Shown here: piece after piece, positions 35,650 to 47,640 of the stretch
Position numbering within the stretch: position 1 is the first letter of the stretch
How the letters are laid out: the number at the start of each line of letters is the position of its first letter
Assembly (NCBI GenBank): GCA_963971425.1
Contig: OZ020517.1
Coordinates: 24,252,462-24,316,461, forward strand
DNA: 64,000 nt
Direction: 5' to 3'
Source of the DNA: Bryoerythrophyllum caledonicum
Lineage: Eukaryota > Streptophyta > Bryopsida > Pottiales > Pottiaceae
The notes under the pieces: model-generated
Told to the model about the DNA's origin: nothing
The model's database searches: none
The model's input: the letters and a program-made list of their open reading frames with translations, nothing else
Translations under genes and position numbers: made by a program

Positions 35650-36892
35650 CAAGAGGAGGGTTTTTAAGTTGCAACTACGTAGGGTTTGATGAGCTAGGGT
35701 TTGAAGTTGCAACTTAGGATTTGTGAGAAGATTGCCATAGAGGAGGTTTTAGACACAAAAGAGGTGGAGATTCCTAGGCGTGGAGGCGGTCCAAGGAGAT
35801 TCACAACCGCCGCGAGAAGATTCAGAGACTAAACCACGATTTCAAGGAGGTTGCGGGTGCAACAAGGAGGTGGAAAGAGTTGTGAACAAGGTATTTCTTG
35901 CCAATTGATGGGTCTTTATGGTTTATACAACTTCCTTGTTTGTTTAATCTCTTTAATTTTCCCGAGGCAAACTTTGATTGCCTTCTTTTCGGTGTAGAGA
36001 AAAGTCTCATGGTAGACTATACTTAGACCTCATATGTCCTAGATCTTGAGTTCTTGTTACTTGTGCGTCTACTTGTTGTCCCATCATTTGTTTTCCATTA
36101 TCTCGGTCTTATGACAAGTCTTCTTTTGTGTTTTCCCTATTCTTCCCCTCTTCTTAAGTCTTGCCTAAATTTTCCATCTTTTTCTCGGTCTCTCCGGTCA
36201 CCCAGCAAACCCCCTTCCAAAATTCTTGTTCTCCTAAGTCATCTTTATTGCTTGAAGTGGTTAATTGTTATATTGATTCGTTAATTGTATTACTAGATAT
36301 GTGAGATGCCTACATCCACATTAATTTAGAAAGGTGTTCTGGAGAAAGTGCACTAGTTGCCCGGTATGCTTGTGTTTTCTGGGCCGGACCGGAAATTGTG
36401 ATAAATTAGTAGGGTGATTGGTGGAAGTACAAGCACATCCCGGAGTTAGTCCATTCTGGACAACATGACTCCACTGGGGACATTGAAGCTTTCCAAGATT
36501 CATCCTAACTAGTGGGAGGGAACGGAGCAAGGAAGAGAATTGGAGGAAGACCTTACCCGGATGGATTGCATGGGATTATACTAGAAACCGTGGGTCTTCC
36601 AAAAGGGATATGCAGCTGCAGAGTTGTTACCTCCCGGAACATCCCGGGGAGTCTATCGGGCTAATCCCTGGACATGGACTAGAGAAGTATGGGGTGAGGT
36701 GTATTCTTTTCAACAAGAGGAAGGATGGACACCCGGGGTCAAACGGGAGTTGTTGGATAAGCACTTATCAAATTCCTACAACATATTGGAGTGCTACTGG
36801 AGTGATCAATTCAGGAACAACCGGTTGAAGAAGGTGGTTGAGTTTTTCAACCCAATCTTCCACCCCAACCGACGTGAAAGAATCACAACGCT

Positions 36893-38440
36893 GTCGTGTC
36901 GAGAGAACTTTGCTTTAGGAAACACAAGGTCTTTATTGCATTTAATTAGTTAAGTGAAAGATTTATCTTGTATATATGGCTTCAACACACATAAAAAAAT
37001 GGCTACTATGCCTTTTTTTCTCCTAATCTATCTCCATAACACTATTAATCTAGTAGTTCCCATTTTCAAACGTTGCCCCTGAAAATCCCATCACTAATTT
37101 TCACATAACTTTCTTTCTACAAGTCCAATGATTCTAGGATTTTGACACAAACTTTATACCTTTGTTAAAAAGCTATGTAGCAATTTTCACTACTATTAAA
37201 TCAATTCTCAACAAGATTCATGGCCTCAAACTCATGTGCCTCTAATTCCAGGCCCCCCTTACTTCAACTCTTCATCACTCCTATTCTATTATGGATAAAG
37301 ATCTCAAATTTTTTATTTCAGCCACTCATATATCAAAGCACACTTCTACAAAAAAAAATCCTAAAGACTCTATCAATAATCTCCCAAACCGTAGATTCCT
37401 TATACCAAATTCAGCCATTGAATTACTCTCAAAATCTCGGTTACAATTTACCTCATAACTTTTAGATTAGAGTCCCAATGCACCTAAGATTTCGACACAA
37501 GATTTATAAGAAAATTGCAATAATACCTTCAAAATCTCATTATTAAACTCACAATGATCGCGGAACACCACTCCTTCAAAGTCTTTGTACATTACTGCCA
37601 CAATTTCTAAACCCCTCTTTATTCAAACCCGCACCATGGCTTCAATACATTTTGTATTCGAGCGTGTGATACATCTTTGAAAAGCTAACAACAAGAGAAG
37701 CAACACTTTAAAAATTGACAATCAGATTTCAAAAACTCGCAATGTTACAACCAGAAACCCGAACGCTATTTGTAGTTTTGGGAGAAGAGTTCAAGTGGGG
37801 GAGAAGGGCAAGAAAGTCAAGGACTAATAGCTGATGCCTATAAGCCTCTTCTTTTTACCAAACCTTAGTCACCTAAGTCAATTTACCTTCAATTTTTGCC
37901 CATATCTTCATAAGTAAGCCTAGGTTCCCTCTTATCTGTTATCTACAATATCAACAAGTAGCTGCCCCTATTTTCTTCCCTCTAACTTGACTCCAAACAC
38001 TAACATTTCTTACGTTTATTACAAACTAAAATATCGTAGCACTCTGTTTAGGTTTTTATCTTAGAAGATTTAGATAATGGCTTAAATATCATTAGAGGCC
38101 ACGTACTGTCATCGACCGCGGCTTTGATTGGCTGACTGAGCATTTCGTTGCATCTCGCCGGTCTGGATTCGATTCCTTGGCTTGTCAGAACGGCTAGCGC
38201 ACGCATGGTCAGGGGACCGCTGGAATCAGCAAGAAAACCAGCTGGTGGACGCTCCTAAGCCCTAAGCTAGTGACAAGATGTAGTAAAGATCCTCTAAGAT
38301 AAGGATGCGGTTTGGTGAAGTATGACTACGTAATTGAGGACTAATAGGCTAGTCATGTCTTCACCTTCGGCCCTAACCATTCACTTTCCTTGCTTTTCTA
38401 TTTTTTACAACATCTACTGACTTCCTTCACGATAGCGTGG
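36893..38440. mobile_element. ~1.5-kb insertion in element copy 2
   Basis: The copy 1/copy 2 alignment breaks at ATCACAACGCTG and resumes at AGCGTGGTTGGCCACC. The insert has no intact ORF, contains two diverged copies of a CATAACTTT...TTTGACACAA phrase (37103 and 37452), and carries a tRNA-like segment near its right end. Exact ends are uncertain. Confidence 0.6.
38108..38330 (+). mobile_element. tRNA-derived SINE-like sequence
   Basis: GCGGCTTTGATTGGCTGACT resembles a Pol III A box and TGGATTCGATTCC is a near-perfect B box, about 40 bases apart, as in tRNA-derived SINEs. The lack of a tRNA cloverleaf end and CCA-side stem argues against a functional tRNA gene. The tail boundary is approximate. 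Confidence 0.5.
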
Positions 38441-40831
38441 TTGGCCACCACCTACATACAGACATTCTTTGAGAATTCCTTCCCGGACTAGGGGTTTTTG
38501 TTGGAAGAAACAATTTTGCCTCAGCTCTGAGCAATTCAACAAGGTGGAGGTTCCAAGACCTTTTTGACTCTATTTCTGATGCACTTGTATGAGCATTATG
38601 GTTGTCTGGAACCGGAAGAGAAGAAAGTTTGGAGAGAAGGGATGGCTCCCCAAGATCATGCTCCCCGGGCCTTTCCTCAATATACTAAGCTACGGCTGAC
38701 ATTACCGGCAATCCCAGGGGAGGCGTCATCATCTCAAGCACTCTCAAACGAGGACGGTCATCCCGATCTCACCGGATATAAAGACTACCACCACCCTGGC
38801 CATCCAAGAATCTCACACTGGTGGTAAACATAGACAAGTTCTCCTGGGATGTGATCCGGGATATTCAACAGATGGAGATGGAGCTTCTGGAGGCAAAGAG
38901 TCTTTAGAGGGCTTTCCGGAAGGTGTTTGGAGTAGAAAACATTTGAGACATTTTGGCTGCAGTCTAGAAGGACCGAGAACAGTTGACCAAGGTGAAGAAG
39001 GATCTCTGGACATCCAAGAATGAGCGCCTTAACACGAAGGTCAAGACATAGGAGACTATGGTGGCACTAACCAAGTTACTTGCTGGACAGACAAGTGTTG
39101 CCATACCAATCCAAGACCGGAGCCCAACTCGAAAGAAGAAAAGGTTTATCTATACTAGTTCTTTTTTTTTAGAAGATGGTGATCTACCCACTCAATGTCC
39201 AATGACTAGAGCGGATTCTCCATCTTCCAAGGAGTGGGGTGTAAAAGTCTATAAGAGGCAACAAGGTCTCCCGATCAAACCTCTCGGGAAGGATATTTTT
39301 TTCTCACAAATGGATTCTTTGGTTGAGTCTCCGGTAGCTATGCTTGATGATCCGGCGGAGACTTCTCATATATCGATGGATACTTCCAATATATCGGTGG
39401 ATACTTCCAATCTACCGGTAGACCTCTCGGTTCAGACTTCCAACCTTTCGGTGGATTCTCTTGACTATCTACCCATGGATACTCCCAATCTTCCAATCAA
39501 TCCTTCCATGGATCAACCAAGAAATAATTCCATTATTCTGAATGAGTCTTTTGGTTGAGCCTATGTTATATGTTATATGCTATTGTAGATTTATCTTAAT
39601 CTGTTGATAGAATGTTGTTAGGTGCGGGAGATTAACGATAGGGTGAGAGTAGTGATGTCAATGGGGCCCCATTGTACACCCGGTCACTACCACTTGAGTG
39701 ATTTCTCAGGCTACCTACTTTTATTAGAAAATGTTTTACCGATCTCGGACCGGTAGTCTACCGATATATTGGTCTAACCCGTAATCCGCCGGTGACTAGG
39801 CAATCCTCAATTCTAGGATCTAAATGTCGTTTCCCACCTTTTAGGGATTTAGTTTTCGGAGGGTACCTAGAGACCTTTGTGTAATTAAAGAGCCTTGGAC
39901 TCTTGGTTTAAGTACTCTTCTCTTTGTTTCTTTGCTTGTGTCTTGTCTTCATTGATTGTCTGTAGAGTCTTTGTTGAGCTTGTGTGAGTAGAAAGAGAGG
40001 AAGTTGAGTCCTTTTAGTGGATCATTGCTAGGATGTGCAAGGTTGTGTCTTGTTGAATGTTATACAAGCTAGATGGTGGAGTAAGATCCAAGATCTACTT
40101 CAAATCCTTGACCGGTTGAACTGGATAGAGTTGCTTGCTGGATGGGATCCGGGAAGCCCACTGCTATTTATGATAGCATCCCTTAACTGGGAAGTGTTTG
40201 GATTGGTGGGGAGGACGGATAATATCCCCGCTTGGTACACCGGGAGAGATCCCGGCTAAGCTTGAGTCCGCAGTATTCCGGGGTTTCTACCCTTACAGTG
40301 GATGAGATTCCTTGATCTTCGTGGAAGGTTGTTTTGCTCATGTGAATTACTTAGTATTAGATTTGTTGTGACTCTTGTATCTTCTTTGTTTGATTTATTG
40401 AGTGTGATTATAGTTGGAACCCGGCTTTGCGTGACCAATTTACCGAAACTATTTTTTGGTAGATTGTAAAGACCAGTAAACTAGCGGCAACCTTTTAACT
40501 CTTTCAAGGTGAAGAGTTAGATTGTGGATATTGTGGCCTCTAGACTGCAAGAATGAAGGGCAGTGATTTTCCGAGCATTATAAAAACTTACCAGAAAATT
40601 ACTCTAACGTTCAACAGAGTTTAAACTAAACACTTGTGGATACTTGTTACCGGTCACTAAGGTACTAGGGAAGCCATCCTCTAGAATGTGTTGAGGTATT
40701 AAGTGTGAAGTGTTGTTCAGATTTAGAGAGTTTGACGCACGATAAATATCCTTGGAAACAATCTGGTTAGGTGGGCTTGCTGAAGATTAATTTTGATTAA
40801 CTTTGAAAATTACGAACTACTAGACTACGAC

Positions 40832-41585
40832 ATTTTATCAAGTGAATAATTAATAAATCAGAAGTGTAGTTAAGCGTCTTGCACTCCACAAAGGGAGAAT
40901 CAACAAGTGCAAGTAGTTTAAGAAAATGCAGAGCCTTTACTAGTGATAAACAATCACTTAAAAGCAAAGGTAATCATTAAACACTATCTAATTCACTCAC
41001 AAAGTTTGACTTGACAAAGACGTCAAGTCATGAATGTGTGCGGTGCGCCGCCATACGTCTCTAAATCCATAGATTAGTAACAAACTAATCTATGCTAAAA
41101 TACTACAATACGGAGAGGCCCTCCATGCCACGTCCCGTGATAGAGAATTTTTAGCTCCATTGTAGCAACTTGCAAGTGTAGCCAAGTTAAGGCATGATTT
41201 GGACATTGTTGTCACTATTGCAGCCAAGTTCAGGCTTGCTTCTTGTGTTGATCGCCTGTTCTTGAATTTACAATATTTCAAAGTGGCCTAAATGCAATTT
41301 CTTGCCTCTCTATAGTCACAAAATCATCTTTTCCACAAAAAAAATTTGTTTCAACCACTTCATTTTTATTTTGTTTCATACAAAGTGGCACATTGCTTTG
41401 ATTGAAATGCCTTCGCGGCCACTTTATTTTTCCCTCTGGAATGTCTGAGCAATCAAAACTGCCGCATTCTTGCAACTCATGGAGCCACTGTGGCAAACCT
41501 GGATAATCCAAAAATTACGGGCTGAAGGCAATGCAACTAAACAATTTAACGATGCAAGTTTCATTCAAGAAAAGGATTTACAATC
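40832..41585. other. Intergenic DNA, no gene seen
   Basis: Contains a perfect 11-base-stem hairpin at 41068-41094 (CATAGATTAGT, loop AACAA). No ORF with support. Confidence 0.5.
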
Positions 41586-41588
41586 TAA

Positions 41589-42606
<1,018 letters not shown>

Positions 42607-42789
42607 TAAGTTTAACTAATGCATGTCATGCACAAAGATGTTGACTTTTTGTACAAATGATTAGTGAAACGCTACCATGCTCAGAGTAATACTTCAATAT
42701 CCTGCCATGTACATGGTATCGTACATTCTTACATTGTTATATGGGTTATTTATGTTTGATCCTATAGCTTACCCATTTGGATAAACCCT

Positions 42790-43605
42790 TTAACCCTTTA
42801 CTACCCAGGAAGCCCGAAATGGGGCTCCGGAGGTGCTAAAACTCAATTTGCATGAAATCTATGAGGAATTAGGCTTCAAGATATAAGGTGCAGATTTGTG
42901 CACACATTACATGTCATTACACTCTCCAACAATCAATCATGAAATTTTGGATTTATAGAGCTCTTGGAAAAGCTAGGAATACAACACAAAATATATCTAA
43001 TACACCAAAATACAGTGAATACAGTGAACACTGAATACCATGCCATAGACAATGTTGTATTTCACACACATGCACATTGATTTTGGTCTTAAATTTTGAT
43101 CGAACTTTGTCTATAAGATATTCTTCATTCTTTTGAAATTGTTGATCTTTCTCCTCACATACAAAACTTCCGTTTTGATTCGTATAAGGTTGGAACATTT
43201 TTGTATACAATCAAGTTGAAAAAAGCAAAAAAAACACCTACAATTGTATAAATATTTTCTTCACATATGATATGTCAATGCAAAGCTATCAACCTAGTGC
43301 ACATGTGAATTGCTCTAATTCAAAGTAAAAAAATTCTTCCAAGAATCGATTGATGGTTAAAGTAGTACACCCTCCAAAATCCACAGTTTTCACTTCCAAT
43401 ATACGGTAGCTTTAAACACTATAATCTATTCCGTCAACCGTTGGATGTTGTGCAAAATTTCCCCAAAGTTTAGGTCATGGATTAAGTTCAATTTTGTTTG
43501 GTTAGATATTAATATTAGGCATTGTTTTCATCAAATCCGTTTCAAAGAAAAAATTAGCAGAAACCTTTGTTTTTCCATAAACATCCCTAGGCAGTAAAGG
43601 GTTAA
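42790..43605 (+). mobile_element. TTAA-flanked element, left arm of palindrome (816 bp)
   Basis: It starts TTAACCCTTTACTACCCAGG and ends with the inverted counterpart CCTAGGCAGTAAAGGGTTAA, a 16-base terminal repeat with two mismatches and perfect TTAA at both ends. This is the clearest piggyBac-like terminus in the window. The interior contains the family core TTTAAACACTATAATCTATT. No transposase frame. Confidence 0.88.
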
Positions 43606-44484
43606 TCCTTTGGCTCCAAAACCAAGATATGTGCTGATTTTTTTCTTTGAGCTAACTATGATGGAGATACAATGCCTGATTTTAATATCTAACCTAACAA
43701 AATTGAACTCAAATTGTGACCTATATTTTGGAAAAAAATTGCACAACATCCAACGGTTGATAGAAAGGATTATAGTGTTTGAAGTTACCATATATTGGTA
43801 ATTAAAATTGTGCACTTTGGAGGGTATAGAAGGAGAAGAAGAATTCCGGTCCTCAAAGAGGGTCAAAGTGAATAAAGTGTTTGTTCGTTCCACCACTAAA
43901 TCCATGTCCAGCGGACATAGGTTTTGGAGGGTATACTATTGTATCCATTAATAGATTCTTGCGAGAATTTTGTACTTTGAATGAAAGAGATTCGCATATG
44001 CTCTAGGTCGACAGCTTCATAGTGACATATCATGTGTGAAGAAAACATTTATGCATGTTTATTGATGATTTTTTTCTTTTGTCTACTTGATTGTATACAA
44101 AAATCTTCCAAACATATACAAATTATAACAGAAAGTTTTGTACGCGATGAGATAGATCAACAATCACAAAAAAATGAAGAATCTTTCAAAGACAAATTTC
44201 AATCCAAGTTTAAGACCAGAATCGTTTTGCATGTGTATGAAATACAACATAGTATGGGGCATGGTATTCATTGAATTTTTCTATATTTGATGTATTTTGT
44301 GTTGTACTCTTGGCTTTTCCATGAGTTCTATAATTCCAAATCATGATTTGATTTTTGCAAAGTGTTCATGTAACGTGTGCGCAAATTTGAATCTCAAATT
44401 TCACAACCTAATTCCTGATGGATTTCAATGAGTTTTAACACCTTAATTGTCTCATTTTGGGACTCCTAGGCGCCAAAGGGTTAA
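43602..44484 (-). mobile_element. TTAA-flanked element, right arm of palindrome (883 bp)
   Basis: It shares the central TTAA with the previous copy, starts TTAATCCTTTGGCTCC and ends GGCGCCAAAGGGTTAA. Along its length it is the reverse complement of the left arm: GTGTTAAAACTCATTGAAAT on its minus strand mirrors GTGCTAAAACTCAATTTGCA, and both keep TTGTATACAATCAAG. Together the arms make a ~1.7-kb inverted repeat. Confidence 0.85.
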
Positions 44485-44739
44485 GACCGATGAGCTACCA
44501 AGGCGTGGGAGAATCCATGAGTGTAACACATCATGTAGAACATCATCTATATAGATGATATATTTCATCGCGACCCTACATAACATATATTGTTGTAGCT
44601 TGCATCGATTTTGATGGCGCTGATCCCAACAGATGTTCATTTTGCTGCGCCATTAAGTCAAAGTTCAAGTTTTCCAGGGAGATGATTTATCGGTCAACGT
44701 GCCCAAATGACCCAAAAATTGACATTAGGCCATAAAGGT

Positions 44740-45678
44740 TTAACCTCAAAAGTACCAAGAGTCCCCTCAGGGGACTCTTGAAGGTTTGGGCAGGTTCCTA
44801 CTGTGTCAATTTATAACATTATTTTTTAAAATATTACTGTAGATGGGCATTACTAAAAATTTGTGCAAGTCCAATTTTCTCCTAAATCCGACATTTAATG
44901 AAAAAGTTATGGGGTTTTGAAGTTCAAATGGGTAGGGGGGGCATGTTGGGCAACTCCAAAAACTTTTGCTAGGACACTCTATTGAATGTAAGTATTTTAA
45001 ATAATATTATTTCCTTTCACTTTGCAAAAAAAATCTCTTGTCTTTAGTGAAAAATAGTATATTAATCCAAGTCAAACATTTTCACACATTGTTGCACATT
45101 GTCGAGCAATGTACCAAAAAATCTTCTTCCTTTCCACATAAAACTTAGAGATCTTTATATTCTTACATTTCATTTTCTCCATGGGATTATGTGGTGTAAA
45201 CCTTTTCATTGACCAATCGGATTCTCATCCTAAAACAAATTAACCTCACAAAAAAAAAAACGTGAATTGAGAATTTTTGAACCTCCACTCCTTGCTCAAT
45301 TTTTTTGAATCTACTGCACCATTTTTTTACCTCTAAAAATTGGTGTACAAGGAACTAATATCATGCTCAACATGATGGTAATGGATTTAGACATTTGTAT
45401 AGTGCAAAAATTGGACACCCAGTGAAGTCAAAGTCTGCTACTCCACTAAACGTAGGGAAGAAAATGAACTCGTATTTGTACTTCAAACACTATATTCTTT
45501 CAATCTGTGCTGTCAATGTTAGTAAAATTTTGTGAGTATGTTATTTAATAAGTCTTAATTGAGATTCTATGATTGAAACTAGAAATAAAAGTTTTGTTTT
45601 TCTTCCTTACTCATTCCACTGAAACGAGCAGTTTTAAAATGTTTTGGTTTGAAAATGCCTTCGTAATTTAGGGGTTAA
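44740..45678 (+). mobile_element. TTAA-flanked element (939 bp)
   Basis: Starts TTAACCTCAAAAGTACC and ends AATTTAGGGGTTAA. It is the best full-length relative of copy 1 at 61-1094, in the same orientation. Just inside the left end is a perfect 11-base-stem hairpin, CAAGAGTCCCC-TCA-GGGGACTCTTG (44756-44780). Confidence 0.75.
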
Positions 45679-46238
45679 GTCCAACAGTGACCATGCAATG
45701 ATGTATTTTATAAATGAAAATCATATTTTCAAATTTCATACAGAGAGTTATAATCTGTTCTATGATTCTAATCCCAAATTTTGAAAGAATTCAAACATGC
45801 CAGGTGAATGTTACATCATCATGAGAAACATGGTTGTGCAAAGTGGACCTGTGAGGCAACAATCTTTTCAAAAATTTGTCAACACTAGTGAATGAGGTTC
45901 CAGAAGTTGGAACTACCATACATGGTGGTCACTTTTGGCACTTTACTGCCAAATGGATTATTTTTTTTTGGATGCAAGGGTTGGTCACTTTCCTAAGAAT
46001 TTTTTCAACCCGTAAATGGATATCACCATAGCATTACATGTATTACAGGACATCATCTCTGCATTCCATAGTTATCACCAAGACAAATCTCTGGAAATTT
46101 CTTAAATTTTTTTTGGTAGGCTCAATTTTGAATTAATTATGTACAAAATTGACCAAAGTGGGTTAACATGGTGTGCGATGTGCAAAATGAGGTTTAGTCC
46201 TTTGGCTTGTAAGAGTGATTGACTAGTGGCTTCTTGTA
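45679..46238. other. AT-rich DNA, no gene seen
   Basis: Non-coding sequence between the TTAA element and the Helitron. A CAACCCGTAAATGG phrase near 46010 vaguely resembles a TTAA-family end but has no partner. Confidence 0.4.
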
Positions 46239-46511
46239 TCTACCTATATAAAAGGCGTGAGTCCGCCGCTCCTGGTCACGTGACCTCTCTTTCTTGATTT
46301 TGACCTCTTGATGTGAAGGGTGAGGCATGGTGATGCACTCTTCTTGACTCTTGATATTAGGTAGTAACCTAATGACTCTTGATTTTGACCTCTTGATGTG
46401 AAGGGTTTTCTCCTCCTATATTAGGCAAGTGATCGATCAAAATGCAAATGTAAAGCAAATGTACACACCACCCTTCGCTCTTCCCGTCGGGACGACGGGT
46501 ACCAACCCTAG
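46239..46511 (+). mobile_element. Non-autonomous Helitron (plus orientation, 273 bp)
   Basis: Starts TCTACCTATATAAAAGG after an A and ends CTAG before a T. Eight bases before CTAG lies a perfect hairpin CCCGTCG-GGA-CGACGGG (46483-46499). It shares both termini design and the ACGGGTACC-type subterminal sequence with the Helitron at 10554-10882. No Rep/helicase. Confidence 0.88.
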
Positions 46512-46690
46512 TTTAAAAATAGCAAAGTCATAATCAATGCATGATGAAAAATAGCAAAGTCCTAATCAATGCATGATTAGAAAATATATTTAAATTTTAT
46601 TAAAATATATTTAAAATGTATTTAAAAATAGAAAAAAACCTAATCAATGCATGACTAGAAAATATAGTGGGAACGGATAGGAAACTCTTA
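46512..46690. repeat. ~45-bp direct repeats
   Basis: AAAATAGCAAAGTC(C/A)TAATCAATGCATGA occurs twice in tandem and a third shortened copy (CCTAATCAATGCATGACTAG) follows after 70 bases. Confidence 0.8.
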
Positions 46691-47640
46691 AATCACGTTT
46701 ACAATGGTAAATAAAAATGGTTTTTTTTCAAAGGTGTAGAAAATAGAATATGTTGGGAACATGTAATTAATATCTATAGTAGGCCGTGCCCAAAAATCAA
46801 TCAAATACATATTTGAAGGAACAAAGATAAAATGAATTGAATGCAAAGTACATCCTTATAAAAAGCTTTTGATGTGCATATGCTTGTATTTAATTTAGTG
46901 GATTAGAATGGCCAAGTTGGTTTTGGGCCTTCAATTTCACATTTCCAATTGAAGGATCTTGGGTTTTTGGAATAAATATGGAGGATTGTAAGGCATTACT
47001 TCCTTTCCCATCCTATGTGCTTTGGTGAGTAGTACTAGCTTGGTGTTAATATTTTTGAACTTCCTATTGATTGTTTTACTTATTCACTACTTTGTTTGAC
47101 TTATTTACTATTTTGTTTGAAACTCAATGGTGAACCATCTATGAATTTTATTTACTAACTATATTTTCTTAAGTTCATGTGTAGGCGTATAATAGAAAAT
47201 ACAATGGATCCTTTGCATTCACCTCCTTGGCTCGGGCTAGATCACATCTTGTTTCAGCTGACTATACTTTTGGTTACCCTTGGATCCTTGACATGAGGAG
47301 ATGAACTGCTAGAAAGCTCCGTTTTTTTCTAGTGAGGGGTTGCACGGGAATTAGCCGCAAATTTGGTGTGTAAGGGAAACAAGTGTGGCTAGCCTTGTGA
47401 GCTCCACTTTCAACTCTAGATCTGCAGTTTGTAGTAAGCTTGGGAATAGAGTGTTGAAAGGAGCAAAGGAGAGTGCAGATCTATTACTTGCAAACAAAGG
47501 TGGGATTACAAAAGTTAGTACTAACCTAGATACGGATGCAAGAGTTGGGGTCTAAGTGTTGGAGGTTAGATTTGACCCCCGAACCTCCCTTCTCCATATG
47601 CAAACGTAGAAATCTAACCATTGGAGAGCTAAAACGCCCA
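46691..47640. other. Unassigned DNA
   Basis: No gene, tRNA or terminal repeat was recognised. Confidence 0.4.

Larger units (their letters stand above)
35650..40831 (+). mobile_element. Unclassified element, copy 2 (plus), interrupted
   Basis: The plus-strand counterpart of copy 1, from a leader (GGTGCAACAAGGAGGTGGAA at about 35847) to ACTAGACTACGACA at 40831. The same protein pieces occur in order: SRGVYRANPWTW and HPNRRERIT (36624-36890), FASALSN-like and KTFLT (38480-38580), the coiled coil (38870-39090) and the DTSNLPVD repeat tail (39350-39560). Several stops interrupt it. Roughly 1.5 kb of foreign DNA (36893-38440) splits the conserved RERIT...WLATTY segment. The first gene-like unit spans about 36610-39558 once the insertion is ignored. 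Confidence 0.65.

Noticed and set aside
38108-38200. Functional tRNA gene
   Set aside because: A and B boxes are recognisable but no complete cloverleaf or acceptor stem forms; SINE is the better reading.
44756-44780. Perfect hairpin as a transcription terminator
   Set aside because: It lies just inside a TTAA element end in nuclear plant DNA, with no gene upstream.
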